Source: Nannochloris sp. 'desiccata' | Taxonomy: Eukaryota; Chlorophyta; Trebouxiophyceae; Chlorellales; Chlorellaceae | Assembly (NCBI GenBank): GCA_019044685.2 | Contig: JAGTXX020000015.1 | Span: 248,001 to 312,000 of the forward strand | Direction of reading: 5' to 3' | DNA length: 64,000 nt | Shown: in pieces, positions 9,133 through 20,515 of the stretch | Layout: every line of letters begins with the position of its first letter | Position numbering within the stretch: the stretch's first letter is position 1 | Program-made: the position numbers and the translations under genes | The notes under the pieces: generated by a model | Told to the model about the DNA's origin: nothing | What the model saw: only the letters and a program-made list of their open reading frames with translations | Databases searched by the model: none

Positions 9133-12100
9133 ATGTCCTCTCCATCGCTGCTCCCTGCAGACGAGCAGGGCGGAGTTGGCAAGCTCAATTTAAAACAAGA
9201 TGTCAAAAATAAGAAGGGAACACTGACAAATTTATTCAAAAAGAGTCAAGAACTTGCTACTAAAGCAGCTGCGGAGCCTGTGATCGTCGAACTTTTAGAT
9301 GAAGGTAATCAACAGCTCCCAGCAGAATGCGGAATGGAAGACGTGACTCCTGCTGCTCCGGAAGACAAGGAAGCCGAAACACAGCATACAGAAGATGAGG
9401 CCAATACAACAAAGCCAACAGAGCCTGCAGCGGAGGAAGCCCAGGCTGCTGAAGATACTTCTGGCGATCAGGTAAACTTGAAAATTCTGTTTAATCTCTT
9501 TGGGCGATCGATTCTAATATCGAGCAGACTAACGCTGTTTCTATGCATTAATTCAATCAACATTCTCAATTCGTGCAGAGCGATAAGAAGCGCAAGCGTC
9601 CTGCTGGTAAGACTCAAGATCAGCTGGCTGCCCTTGAGGCCCTCTATACTTCTGATCGCTACCCTTCAACTGAAGCCAAGCGCGAGTGCGGTATGAAAGT
9701 CCGTATGGAACTTAAGGAAGTCAACAGATGGTTTGAGGGTCGCCGCCGTAAAGACACTAGAGCAAGCAAGCGGAGCAAGTCTGATGCTGCCGACACCGAC
9801 GCCCCCGCTCAGGAGCAAGCTGCTACTAATGAAGCAGCAGTAGAACCCGCTGTTATTTCCGACGTAGCTATGGTTGATGTTGCAGCCCCTACACAAGAGC
9901 CATCACGTGCTCCTGCGACTGCTGTTGAACCTGCCATTGCCACAGTCCCAGAAAAGACCGCTTCTGCTCCTGCCAGCACGGCTCCAAAGACCACGCTTGC
10001 TTCTTCTACTCTCCCTGATATGGATGGAATCGCTAAAATGATTGAGGACTTATCTTCCGAAGCTGATACTTTGCGTCAACGTGGCCTTGCAGCTCCTTTA
10101 ACTACCATCTCTTGTACCGCTGGTGGTGGTACAACCCCAGAGCCGTTTGCTGATGCTCGTCTCGCTGCATTCATTGTAGGCCAGCAGATGCCTTTAACTG
10201 AACTTACAGCGACTCTTCACCCTCTCTTTGGACCTCCTGAAGGCGCTGCTGAAGGGACTGTGCTTACTATAGAAGCATTAAGAACCCGGATTGTGGACTT
10301 GGCAGTGAGGAAAAGCCACGATCCTCTGGACAATCCAAAGGGCGCTCCACCTCGTTTAGATGCATTAGAAGCTGTGCCTAAGGATGGTAAACCTTCTATG
10401 TGGCAATGGGAGCTTCGCGACCTCAAAATGCTGCCCAAAGCACAACGCACAGCAGCCACAGGAATCAAACGCCGTGCTGGCCGTGTTGGTGACCGCCTTA
10501 ACGCCGTCATCAACGCATATGATGCGCTTGTGAAAGTAACTGCGGGTCTGTTGACTAATGCTAAAGCTTCAAAAATTGTAGATGCGCTTAAAAAGTACGA
10601 CAGCTTGGAAAAAATGGAGGCCGCCGAAGCAGCGGAACACGCTGCAGCAGCAACAAAAGAAGCTGAAAAGGCTGGCCAAGCTGCTCTAACGATTGAACAA
10701 AAACAGCGCGCTGCTGCTGCAAAGGAAGCTGAAAGAAAGCGTGCCCTTGCTGAGAAGGAAGCAGAGAAAGAATGCCTCCGCTTGGAGAAAGAAGCAGAAA
10801 AAGAGCGTCTTAGACAAGAAAAGGAAGCCGAAAAGGAGCAGGCTAGGAAGGAGAAAGAAGCTGAAAAAGAAAAGAAGCTTAAAGAGGCTGAAGCAGCCAA
10901 ATTGGCAAAGAAAACTGGATTTAAAGATAAAGAAGTCTTGCACAAGACTGCTAATAAGTTCATGAGTTTCTTTAAAGGTAGTACTAGTGCTGGCCCTTCT
11001 GCTGCAGGTGGAAAGTCATCTTCTGTATCCCCTAAGGGAACTGTGGTAGCGCCTTCTCCTGCCGAAGCGGCTATACTCAGCACTCCTGGCAGTGCAGCTG
11101 GTGGCGGCGCTGACACCACCGTTCCCCAAACCACTATTCTGTCTGCGTACGAACGTCGTTTCCCTAGGCCTCCTCCTGATAATCTGGTCCCTCAACCTGT
11201 GCAACCTCTCTCCATTGCTAAAATCGACTCTGCATTCTCTGCTGCACCACCCATCTCTTACGAAGCTGCAGAAGAAGAGTGGAAGGCATCTCTTGCCAGT
11301 GCAGCCACCGCTCGCCGTGCTGCCGCCACTGCACCTCCCTCTGGCATCGGTCTCCCTCCTTCTTGGGCTCGCCGTCCCGGTGCTGTTGAAGCTGCAGCTG
11401 AGCGTCTTCGCAAGATGAAAGAGACTGGTGCAGACCTTTCAGGTGTCCATACGTGGCGCCGTAAATTTATTTGGTTTAGTGGTGATTCTATGCGCCCTCC
11501 TTATTACGGATCTTGGCCCAAGCCTGGCCCTGCAATCAATGCCCGCCGGTATCTGGGTAAAGACGAAACTTTGGATTACGAAGTCATGTCAGATTTGGAT
11601 TGGGAAGAGGAGCCTGAAGGTTCTTCTTTATCTGGAGCTGATGACGAGGATGACGGTCCTGCTGCCGGGGAAGAAAGTGAAGTTGAAGATTCATTTATGG
11701 TCGCTGATGGATATTTATCTGAAGATGAAGGTGTCAGATTAGACGATGATATGGATGTGGATAGTGGAGAGGTAGAAGAGCAGATGCGATTGCTTAATGC
11801 AGCTACTGCCGCTGCCGCTGCGGCCGCTGGTGGAGGAGAGGGCGACACCGCAGTCACTGCTGCCGGTGCCAACTACGAAGTCAGAACTCGTGCTTCTCAA
11901 GCAATGCAGGTTCTTTTAGATCGGGCTCGTCGCGCAGGAAAACCTTTGGTGGTTGTTCGACAGGACGTTGCGGACGCAGCAGCTGTTGTTCCAGATGGAT
12001 GTGTTGTGTCTGGTGATCCAGCTGCCCTGGAAGCTCTCGCAATGGAGGTATTAGTCCCTGGCGTTTCTTTCATTCCACCTCAAGACCCTGCTTTAGCCAA

Positions 12101-12624
12101 CGAAATCACCATTGCTGCAAACGGTGCTGCAGGTTGCTCTACTGACGCCAAACATGCTGGTGCTGGCGCTGGTGCAGGCGTCGGCCGTCCTAAAGCTGAA
12201 CGTCCTGACGATCTACTCCCTGAATTGGCTACGTTCATCTTGCAGAATACATCTATGCTTAAATCTATGCTGATTGATGCATTTATTGCTGCCCACCCTG
12301 AGCGTAAAATGACTAAAAAATGGGTCGGAGAAAAAATTACTGAACTGGCTGAACGGAGTGGTAATAGATGGACAATACGCGCTGTTCCAGCTACCATTCA
12401 TAATACTGCTGGTGGTGCTGACGCGACTCCTGCCCCTGCAGGGCCTGCTGCTGCAACAGGTGCTTTGGAACGGTTCCTGGGTGGTGCCGGCACCAGCAGC
12501 AAACCAACCCCGGCAGTTCCTAGTGCCCTTCGTCCAGCTGTCCCTGCCAGCAATTTAAAAGCTCCTGAACGTCTTGTCACCACAACTGCTGCTGGAGAGG
12601 CAGACGCTCAAGCCCATGCAGACG

Positions 12625-12670
<46 letters not shown>

Positions 12671-13313
12671 AGTACACCAGCTTTTGATTATTCCCGAGGC
12701 AGTTGATGGTACTTGCGATGACTTTTGGACTCTATTATTACAGCACATCGAGGCAGAGACCAGTATTCCTCCTGGTCGTGGTACTACCAATGAACCCAGT
12801 TTCATGCCTGCATTCCAGCCCGAGATTTTGGCACGTGTCATCCATGCTTTGCCTGCGTTCATTATCGACGCTCTCCTCATGATTGTCCACAGAAACTGCA
12901 ACAGCAGCGGTCAGGTTGGTAGCAATGGTAAAAAACACGTTGTTGCTGCTGCAGTCCGCTCTCTCCGGACTACAGTAGACGCATTAGCTCATTTGGAACG
13001 CGGTACTGCGACTGGAGAAGATGCTACTCCTTCTCAAAAAGCCTGGGGGGAAGCTCGTAGTGGCTCCCACCGCGCCTCCTTGGCTGGATTGTGCCGCGAA
13101 CCTGCCTTGTTTGAGGTTTTGAAAAATAGTATTTCCGGCTCTTTAGGTGCTAAAGCTGAAGAAGATGCAGTAGCACTGGTGTCTGTGTTGATGGGATGCC
13201 CTGCGGTGAAGGAAATCAGCGCTGAAAATGCTGCTGCGGTGAGATCTAGCTTGGAAAAGGCTGGTCGAGAAACGCAAGCACAGGCTTGGGATGCTCATTT
13301 TCAAAAAAGCTAG
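9133..13313 (+). CDS. FAS1: CAF-1 large subunit (FAS1/p150) with N-terminal homeodomain
   Basis: Exons 9133-9471 and 9579-13313 (107-bp intron, phase 0) encode 1357 aa. Order of parts: a PIP-like TLTNLFKK near residue 32; an NLS (KKRKR); a homeodomain at about 115-180 (Q-L-A-A-L-E-A-L-Y ... VNRWFEGRRRK recognition helix); a Lys/Glu/Arg coiled coil (KER) at about 483-557; a second PIP-like motif near 570 (ANKFMSFFKG); the CAF-1A signature near 750-790 (KFIWFSGDSMRPPYYG, LDYEVMSDLDWEEEPEG) with the acidic region after it; and a winged-helix domain at about 990-1047 (LLPELATFI ... MTKKWVGEKI). CAF-1 loads H3-H4 onto newly replicated DNA through PCNA. The homeodomain is not part of the CAF-1 subunits I know. 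A poly-Ala tract sits near 1130. Confidence 0.9.
12628..12670 (+). repeat. CTG/GCT trinucleotide run encoding poly-Ala in CAF-1
   Basis: About fourteen consecutive CTG units are read in the GCT frame, giving a run of roughly 15 alanines in a linker between the winged-helix domain and the C-terminal helical part. Length polymorphism between strains would be expected. Confidence 0.9.
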
Positions 13314-14568
13314 AGTAGAGTGGAGTAAAATATCCGTTTGGATTTTTGCTTTTGCTTTTGTTCGTTTTTGCGTGTTGAAATTTTCATTTTTAGTTTCATT
13401 CTTCTCCTTTGCCTGCTTGGTTTCACCAGCAGCGGTGGGTCGGAAGCATTTCTGTAAATAAAATTGACTTTGCCTGCATCTCGCCGTGTTTCGTACTGGC
13501 TATCTGATTGATTGACTGACTGTTTGCATTGGGATTTTAAGCGCTAAATAGTTACAAGACCCTCATTATAATAAGAAAACAGTGGTTGTGAATAAGAAAA
13601 ACAAAAGAAAAATGTTGTTTAATGCAATGTTTGTTCGACCGTTGTGCTGAAAGTACCAGCGCCCTTGACCCGGAAAATTTGCTTTTGAGAATTCATAGGC
13701 AACATAAAAGATTGGAACGTCAATTCGTTGCTGTCATTTCAAAAAGATAAAATTAATCGAAGAAGTGAAGAGGCACACACACACACCAGCCAGCCAGGGA
13801 CAAAACAAAGACAAATCGTCAAAAATTCTGAAAATTACGAGAAAGATAAAGCTTTTTACTTTTTTTTTTACGAAAAACTTATGAGTACCAAAAAAGAGGA
13901 GGAAAACTGTGTTGGAGGAAAATTGCGTTGTGTGTGTGTCAAAACTGGAAAGATGGGTGAGAGGTCTGTAGTTTTTTTTTTTTTTGGAATTGTAGAGCGA
14001 GTCTTTTCCGGGAGCGGGAAAAAAAATAGAAAAGTATAAAAGAGGAGAACACACACTACGAAGCAAAGCAGGATGGGTGTATTTCATTTTCAGCTGTGAA
14101 AAGTGCATAAATGAATAGAAAAGTAGAGAGACAAAGACAAGGGAAGTTCGGAGAGAGAGAAGACTAATTTTCAAGAAAACCAAGAAATCGAGCGTAAAAA
14201 CACTAGATTAATTTATTCAATAAATACTATTAAGGAGAGTCAAGAACATTGCCTGCCATCACCTTTAGTACCATTTTATTTGATGAAAATAATAAATGAG
14301 TCAGCTTCAGTGATTGAATAACTAGCCCAACTTGGTTTCCCCCCCCCAAAAAAAAAATCTCTTCGGTAAAATCGAAGACTCATATCAAAACATTTTCCAA
14401 AACATTTCTACTTTTTATGCACAGTTCAAAAACAAAAGTAAACTACAACAACATCCCACGAAAACTACGAAACGTGGAAAACCATTCTTCCCTTTCTACC
14501 TACTCCATCATTTACCCTGAATAATAAATATAACTCCCTAGATAGCTTTTACCTTGGGCAAAACCAAT
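13314..14568. other. Convergent intergenic region
   Basis: This 1.25 kb lies between the stops of CAF-1 (+) and OEP24 (-). A TGTAA element at 13453-13457 with an adjacent AATAAA probably ends the CAF-1 mRNA. The remainder is purine- or T-rich with homopolymers, including a C9A9 run near 14340. No gene is recognised; the long frames on both strands are low-complexity shadows. Confidence 0.4.
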
Positions 14569-15692
14569 TTAAGTCTCGATGGTCCAGTTCTTCTCAATGA
14601 GCATGGAAGGCATCTGCTTAGCATCACTGAGGTTGGTACGGGCAGTTACACGGAGGTCACCACCGCCACCAGCTCCAGAGGAGTTGATCCACTGCAAGGA
14701 AGCAGCCTGGGAGTTGACATCATAGGTAGCCTTACAGCGGTTCTCGGCATCGAGGACATAAGCCGTAGTGAGGGCAAGAGACTCAGTACCAAGGTTGTAG
14801 GAAGGGGTAACCTCCACATCACCGTTGCGGTAGGTCCACTTTACGGTAGCAGACTTGTAGTTCGGGCCATCGTAATTGGTCAAGTCATAGATCACACCAC
14901 AACGGTTGTTGTCATCGATATCGAGACCAGCCTCCAAAGACTTAGAGTTGGCCTTGAGGTCAGAGCGGAAAACGAGGTCGACGCGCCTGTCACGGACATT
15001 GACGTGGGAGCCAATGCGGAGGCGAGGAGCGTGGTTGGCAACATCGTAGACAACATCAAAGCGATCGTTGGTAACACCGACAGAGAAGTTATTGGCGTTG
15101 ATGCCATCCTTGCTGGCAGCGTCAGACAAGCGAAGCTGTAGAATTAAAGGGGTGGGAAGGAAGGAGGAGGGAGGGAAATAAGTCAGAAAGAAAGAAAGTA
15201 GGTTTGGGTGGTGAGCGCTTTGTCACAATTGATGGGAGATTTTTTTCAATCGATGTTGTCGGCCCTGGTTTGCACCATGGCACTCGTTAATTGGAATGAA
15301 TAGACTACAGAGACAAGTTTGGGAGGTCTCGGAGTCCAAGCCAAGGCGAATCAAGAAAAATCAACAGACTTGCTGAGGTGGACTTAGATTGACACTTGGC
15401 GGGACCCAGAACCGACGCAAACAAGAACACCGTAGCCTTACCAAACCCAAAGTATAGTAGAACAAGTCGAAAAACAGGCGCGGGGCAGCAAATGGCCCAC
15501 GGGCGGAGCACTCATGCAAATCTATCATCATGCTATCAGTGTCGGAGTTGCCTCTGAACACCACAAAGCAATCAAATTTGCACTGGAACTTACATTAACA
15601 GTGTTGTCATTATGGGTGAAGGCCACGTTGAGGGAAGCGCCAACGTCGTTGCCGTTGACAGTAAGCATGGGTCTAACATCGAATTTTACCAT
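14569..15692 (-). CDS. OEP24: Chloroplast outer envelope pore protein OEP24
   Basis: Exons 15594-15692 (33 codons) and 14569-15135 join in phase 0 across a 458-bp intron (GTAAGT...CTACAG), giving 221 aa, close to the plant protein's 213. OEP24 is a β-barrel of the plastid outer envelope that passes triose phosphates, dicarboxylates and other charged metabolites. The match rests on the overall pattern: a start MVKFDVRP, alternating polar/hydrophobic strands such as RFDVVYDV, VDLVFRSDL, ATVKWTYRNGDVEVTPSYNL, and a terminal strand ending SMLIEKNWTIET where plant OEP24 ends in a similar W-x-(F/I)-E motif. The intron is among the longest here, and no internal RNA gene was recognised in it. Confidence 0.8.
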
Positions 15693-16037
15693 GGTTGCGA
15701 ATATAAACTAACAGAAGGAGTCTGAGAGAGGAAGAAGATCTGGAAGACAAGAAGGAGGCCGAAGGAGTTTATATCCGGAATAGAATAATGCGAGAAACGC
15801 GCTTGCCCTTGCAAAATCAACTATTCTTCCGAAACGAACCAGGTTAGATTGACCCTGGCAACATCATCGTTGATACTCGAGCGGCCTCCTCATATCTATC
15901 ATATCAGTAAAATATCTAATTATTTTTTCTTCAACAGGTATATAGTTATCTATCTTCTAATGAATAACATCGCTGAGCAACTGAGTAACCGAATAAACTG
16001 ACCAGTGCGCAATTAAAACAACAACAAAAAGTATAGT
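15693..16037. other. Intergenic region, OEP24 promoter and helicase 3' end
   Basis: This 345-bp gap separates two minus-strand genes. It must contain the OEP24 promoter and the 3' UTR of the helicase. No TGTAA copy was found next to the helicase stop, and nothing else is recognised. Confidence 0.3.
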
Positions 16038-19000
16038 TTAAGCAACTAAATCCGAAATGGGTTTCCTATTCATCGCCCCCACAGCTTGCCTTGCAGACTG
16101 CCTTAAAGGCTTCAACAAATGCTCACAATACGCTGCTTGACGTAACGTATCAACTGTACGCATTAATAAACGCGCGACATCGCCGTCGTCAAGGCCGCAG
16201 TCAGCTGTGACCTCTGCCCAATCAAGCCCAGACGCCCAGCCTTCTACTATCCCTGATAACCTGAGATCAATTCCGACAGGCACATCAAGTCCGGCACGGA
16301 TTTGCAACGCAGATAACTCTGCACGAACAGGTTCCAGAGCTTCAACGGCGGAGATAACCTCTAGAGTAGGAGGGTAGGCAGCTTGAATATTGGGCCTGCT
16401 GACAGAATCTGGAGCGACGAGGGCAGAAACAACAGCAGCGAGCTGTGGAGGTCGTAGATTTTGTAGAGATTCATGGGTAAGCACTGAAGCAAGCCATAAT
16501 TCATTGCTGCCACGAACTTCACGAGCTACTAGACCCAGGGGTGTGAATTTCCTTCTGTCTCCTGTACCATCTGCAGGGCGTTCGAGTCTGTTTTCTACAG
16601 GCTCAAACGCATTAGCAGCTTCTAATACATTGACTACAGATTCAAATTCACGCCATCCACCGTCAAGACGGCCTTCTAATTCTTCCCTTAATGCAGCAGC
16701 GCGATCGAGTAAATCGCCTGCTCTGGCCGACGCCCGAGCATATCTTTTTGAAGCCTTTGCGAATCGTTTATCGTTCCTCATAGACTCTAACTCGGCCTTA
16801 ACAGCTGCTACACGGATTCTTTGTTCTTTCAAAGCTTCGACAGCTTCTTCTGAAGGGCTCAACATGGTCAACTGCTGCGCTGTTGGGAGCTGGAAAGCAA
16901 ATGCTGCTGTGAGCGCTGAGCCCTCCGCAAGAGACACCCCGTTGCCTGTATCGGACCAAGAAGAAGCACGGCGTAAACTCTGTGCATGGGATACAGTCGC
17001 ATCAGCTGCTGCTTCTACTGCAGCCTCCATTTCAAATACTTCTTCTTCCCCTTCTTCTTTACTCATGCTGCTGCCCCTTCTACCACCACTCACGGCCTTC
17101 TCACAACGACTGTCACTACTGCCGGCACTAATTTCTGGTCGTTTTATGCCATAGACGTCAGAAATAGCTGCAATATTACGTATTCCTACAATGTATACCA
17201 TATTATCTGCACCTAGACACATAAATTTCGCTGATTCTGAGCCGTACGCCATGGGGCTGCCCCCATCTACTCGGCCAACTAATAATGCCGGTAAGCAGTA
17301 AGTAGAATCATCGATGTTTGACCCTGAGAGATCTAAACCCACAGCCCGCGGCATCCCCATGTGAGATAAACTCGTTTCAGCCATGGTACCACGTTCTTGA
17401 GCGAGCTGGCTGCGTAATAAACGGGCAGCCCGCTTTTCTTCTCGACGACGTCCTTGAAGTTTTTGATACTGAAGCCAAACATCTCCTTCCCAGGGCCCAA
17501 ATCCAGCCCCAGAAGCACCAAAGTCGCCATTAGAATGATCAATTGTATTATCAGATCCAGTTGTAGCACGTTCACCACTTTTTGTTGTCCCAACTGCTTT
17601 GCCTGCTGCATCCTGCATCATTTTTTGCGCCTTGGCTTCCAAGGTGGCAATCTCAGCGTTCACCCTTGCTGCGCCTGCTCCGCTCAAATGCCGAGCATAG
17701 GAACGATCTAAAAACTCCTTTGCCTCTTCCATTGTTCTACTCCATAACAGATTCAATGCCATTCCGTAATTAGTTGTGAATTGAGACCTCAGCGGCTCAG
17801 GTCCTTTCCTTATTATATCGTACGCAAATTCTGGGTCCTCCCAACGACTCTGTACTATCACACAGTATCCCTGAGTATCATACCCACGCCTCCCCGCACG
17901 TCCAGCCATTTGTAACAACTCATTATGTGTTAAACTGGCTATTCCGTTATCCCGACGTCTAGATAAGGCAGAAAGAAGGGTAGTTCTGGCCGGCATATTG
18001 ATACCTGCAGCTAAAGTTTCAGTAGCAAAGACAGCTTTCACTACTCCACGCTGAAATAAACGTTCTACCAGTGCTTTCCAGCCAGGTAAACAGCCCGCAT
18101 GATGGGAAGCCAGCCCTGCAGCCAACGCCGGTACAGCTGCTTTCTTAACAGCCTCTGGCTGGTCTGCTCGTAACAGTTCTACTTCTTTTAAGATCTCAGC
18201 ACGCTCAGCATCTGTCGTAAGTACAACACCATTCGAAGCCAATCTATGCACCGAGGCATCGCATTCTTTTCTACTAAAAATAAACCAAATAGCCGGGAGC
18301 ATTTTTTTCGAGTCCAGTGTGGTAATCACACCTTCCATTGAAGGGATCCGTTGCCAGCGTGGCATTCTGTGCCAGTCGTTTTCACCTATATCACCATCAA
18401 GACCGTCTAATAATTCACTTAATGTACGTGTACGCAAAGAAGATCTACCAGATGATTTTTTAGTTGAGCTCAGGTATTCGTCCACACGTCCCCAGCTTTC
18501 TCCATCTTCTTCCTCATCGTCCTCTTCCTCATCCTTTTCACGCTGCATCTCCGCAGCAGCGATTCTCGCAGCAGGCGGTAGCAACTGTGGATTTATTCCT
18601 CTGGCTTTTTCATTTAATAAAGGTAATAAAGCAGTCTCCCCTTCTCCAGGAGTTAAACAAAATTGCCAGCTCAGCGGTACTGGTCTAAATGACGTTTGTA
18701 CCAGATCACAGTCACCATGTACTGCTGTAATCCACCCAGTCAGATCCGCAGGATTTCGTACTGTTGCAGACATGGCCAATATTAATATGTTTTCAGGCAA
18801 ATTAATAATACATTCTTCCCACACACTACCACGGGAGCGATCACCTAAATAATGGCATTCATCAAAAACGACAAGACTAACCCCAGCTAAACGATCTTGC
18901 GCAGTTCCTCCCGTGTCATCTTCTGTACGATACAACATATTACGTAATATTTCAGTCGTCATAACAACTATATCGCCTTCAGGGTTGATAGACGCATCGC

Positions 19001-19907
19001 CAGTTTGAAGGCCAGCGGCGTTCACGCCAAACCGCTCCCTCATTTCTCCCAGTTTTTGATTGGATAGAGCCTTCAATGGGGTTGTATAAATTACACGACC
19101 ACCTTGTTTTAGGAAATGAATTGCAGCAGCTTCAGCAATGGCTGTTTTCCCTGCTCCAGTTGGTGCACAGACCACCACGGAGCGACCATTTAAAATGTGG
19201 CGGACAGATTTTATTTGAAACGCGTCGAGAGGAAATTTAAATTCTGATAAAACTGCATTTAAATTTGCTTCTAACGCAGGGTTTACGCCGGCAAGAGTAT
19301 CAGGACCTGCTGTATCTTGGCCTAAAATTTCAGCAACTTCAGCGTCAGAAAGTGCTGCCAAAGCGACGGTTGTTTTAAGGTCATCGCCTTCATCTGCAGA
19401 AGACCACCCGCTGTCGCCAGCATTATCATTTTGTTGTTGAGAAAATAGCTCAGATTCATCTAAAAAGGAAGCTGCATTGAAAGAATCTGCTGCGCCTCTT
19501 TCTCCTCTTGATGATTGAGAAGAGGGAGAGCCAAATCCTTTAGAAGAAGAAGGAGCAGACTTTAGAGGTCTTGTAGATGAAGAAGAAAAAGACCGGCCAC
19601 CGCCTCTGCTACCTCTTCCTCTTTCACCTCGACCCCCGCGGCTGCTGCGTCCACCCCGACCGCCGCCGCCGCGGCTATTGCCACGCCCACCACCTCCCCG
19701 ACCTCTAGGGAATCCACGTACAGCAGACGCTAGACCTTCAAGTGTCTCTGCATCACCTTCATCAGACCTACGCCTCACTCCAGCAATTACAGGAGACCTT
19801 TTGCTAGTGCTGCTAAAAAGCCGCCCCCGCTGCAGGTACCAGAAAGGGATTCTGCTGTTCGTTCTGGCACCTAGAGAAAGCCCAGAAAGGCCATGTATAC
19901 TCGCCAT
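16038..19907 (-). CDS. Ski2/ISE2-like DExH-box RNA helicase, probably plastid-targeted
   Basis: Single exon, 1289 aa. The N-terminus is rich in Ser, Arg and aromatic residues and poor in acids (FSSTSKRSP), as expected for a transit peptide. An RGG-rich segment at about 68-115 follows. The helicase core holds motif I APTGAGKT near 246, motif II DECH near 348, SAT in LAMSATV, and the C-terminal QMAGRAGRRGYDTQG motif VI. A Ski2-type long insertion and a C-terminal DSHCT-like helical domain finish it. Plant ISE2 is a chloroplast Ski2-family helicase for plastid rRNA and mRNA processing. A cytosolic SKI2 or MTR4 is less likely because of the leader and the divergent arch. COA5 ends 52 bp upstream of its start. 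Confidence 0.8.
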   Translation of the reverse strand: MASIHGLSGLSLGARTNSRIPFWYLQRGRLFSSTSKRSPVIAGVRRRSDEGDAETLEGLASAVRGFPRGRGGGGRGNSRGGGGRGGRSSRGGRGERGRGSRGGGRSFSSSSTRPLKSAPSSSKGFGSPSSQSSRGERGAADSFNAASFLDESELFSQQQNDNAGDSGWSSADEGDDLKTTVALAALSDAEVAEILGQDTAGPDTLAGVNPALEANLNAVLSEFKFPLDAFQIKSVRHILNGRSVVVCAPTGAGKTAIAEAAAIHFLKQGGRVIYTTPLKALSNQKLGEMRERFGVNAAGLQTGDASINPEGDIVVMTTEILRNMLYRTEDDTGGTAQDRLAGVSLVVFDECHYLGDRSRGSVWEECIINLPENILILAMSATVRNPADLTGWITAVHGDCDLVQTSFRPVPLSWQFCLTPGEGETALLPLLNEKARGINPQLLPPAARIAAAEMQREKDEEEDDEEEDGESWGRVDEYLSSTKKSSGRSSLRTRTLSELLDGLDGDIGENDWHRMPRWQRIPSMEGVITTLDSKKMLPAIWFIFSRKECDASVHRLASNGVVLTTDAERAEILKEVELLRADQPEAVKKAAVPALAAGLASHHAGCLPGWKALVERLFQRGVVKAVFATETLAAGINMPARTTLLSALSRRRDNGIASLTHNELLQMAGRAGRRGYDTQGYCVIVQSRWEDPEFAYDIIRKGPEPLRSQFTTNYGMALNLLWSRTMEEAKEFLDRSYARHLSGAGAARVNAEIATLEAKAQKMMQDAAGKAVGTTKSGERATTGSDNTIDHSNGDFGASGAGFGPWEGDVWLQYQKLQGRRREEKRAARLLRSQLAQERGTMAETSLSHMGMPRAVGLDLSGSNIDDSTYCLPALLVGRVDGGSPMAYGSESAKFMCLGADNMVYIVGIRNIAAISDVYGIKRPEISAGSSDSRCEKAVSGGRRGSSMSKEEGEEEVFEMEAAVEAAADATVSHAQSLRRASSWSDTGNGVSLAEGSALTAAFAFQLPTAQQLTMLSPSEEAVEALKEQRIRVAAVKAELESMRNDKRFAKASKRYARASARAGDLLDRAAALREELEGRLDGGWREFESVVNVLEAANAFEPVENRLERPADGTGDRRKFTPLGLVAREVRGSNELWLASVLTHESLQNLRPPQLAAVVSALVAPDSVSRPNIQAAYPPTLEVISAVEALEPVRAELSALQIRAGLDVPVGIDLRLSGIVEGWASGLDWAEVTADCGLDDGDVARLLMRTVDTLRQAAYCEHLLKPLRQSARQAVGAMNRKPISDLVA

Positions 19908-19958
19908 TGTAACCTATTACTGTATAAACGAACTATCTATTCTATATGCAAAGCGAGA

Positions 19959-20239
19959 CTAGTAGCCTTTATTTCCTCTGATTCGAGAGCGAGGGTCGAC
20001 CTGTCCCCGCTTGCAGGCAGCGTAGGCAGCTCTAAGACCTTCACACTCTTTGACCTCCTTAGCGCAGGTTTTGATATCTTTACCCTGATTCTGCAAGATG
20101 GTAGATTATTATGATGAGGCCTTTGAAGTGGTCTTAAAAAGCGCTAGATTAGTATGCATGATGAATTCACCTTGAAACAATCGCTTTCTCTAAGACACTT
20201 GACAAGTTCAGTCAAGAGGCCTTGGCAACTCTTGGACAT
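19959..20239 (-). CDS. COA5: Cytochrome c oxidase assembly factor COA5/PET191
   Basis: A small gene: exons 20171-20239 (23 codons) and 19959-20090, phase 0, with an 80-bp intron (GTGAAT...TTGCAG). The product is 66 aa. Cysteines at 5, 15, 21, 32, 39 and 49 form the PET191 pattern, with CX9C pairs at 5-15 and 39-49. The C-terminus (AACKRGQVDPRSRIRGNKGY) is almost identical in form to known PET191/COA5 tails (CKRG...D.R.R.RG.KGY). These proteins sit in the mitochondrial intermembrane space and are needed to assemble complex IV. It is divergent to the HGD gene, with 276 bp between the starts. Confidence 0.88.
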
Positions 20240-20515
20240 TTTCAGTACTGTTAGAATAAGCCATTTACTATGGAAATAACTTATCAATTGCTCAAATTTG
20301 AGGCTAATTTGCCCCTTTATGGTTAAATCTCAGAGTTCAATTGAATGATTCACCGAACGTTGCTGACATGGACAAGAGCGGAGGTTTCGGGATATTTTAG
20401 AGCCTCTGCAGGTATTTCCTAACATTAACGCATAGGAGTGATATACCATTATCCTCGTGAAGAAGCGTCCTCGCCTTATTGGACCTTGGATCAGTAGATT
20501 TCCAAGGTATTTCAA

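Noticed and set aside
10217..11134. 305-codon minus-strand frame inside CAF-1
   Set aside because: Mirror of the KER coiled-coil repeat (F/S/L-rich translation); no homology pattern.
16390..17154. 254-codon + strand frame inside the Ski2 helicase
   Set aside because: Opposite strand of a conserved helicase region; no independent features.
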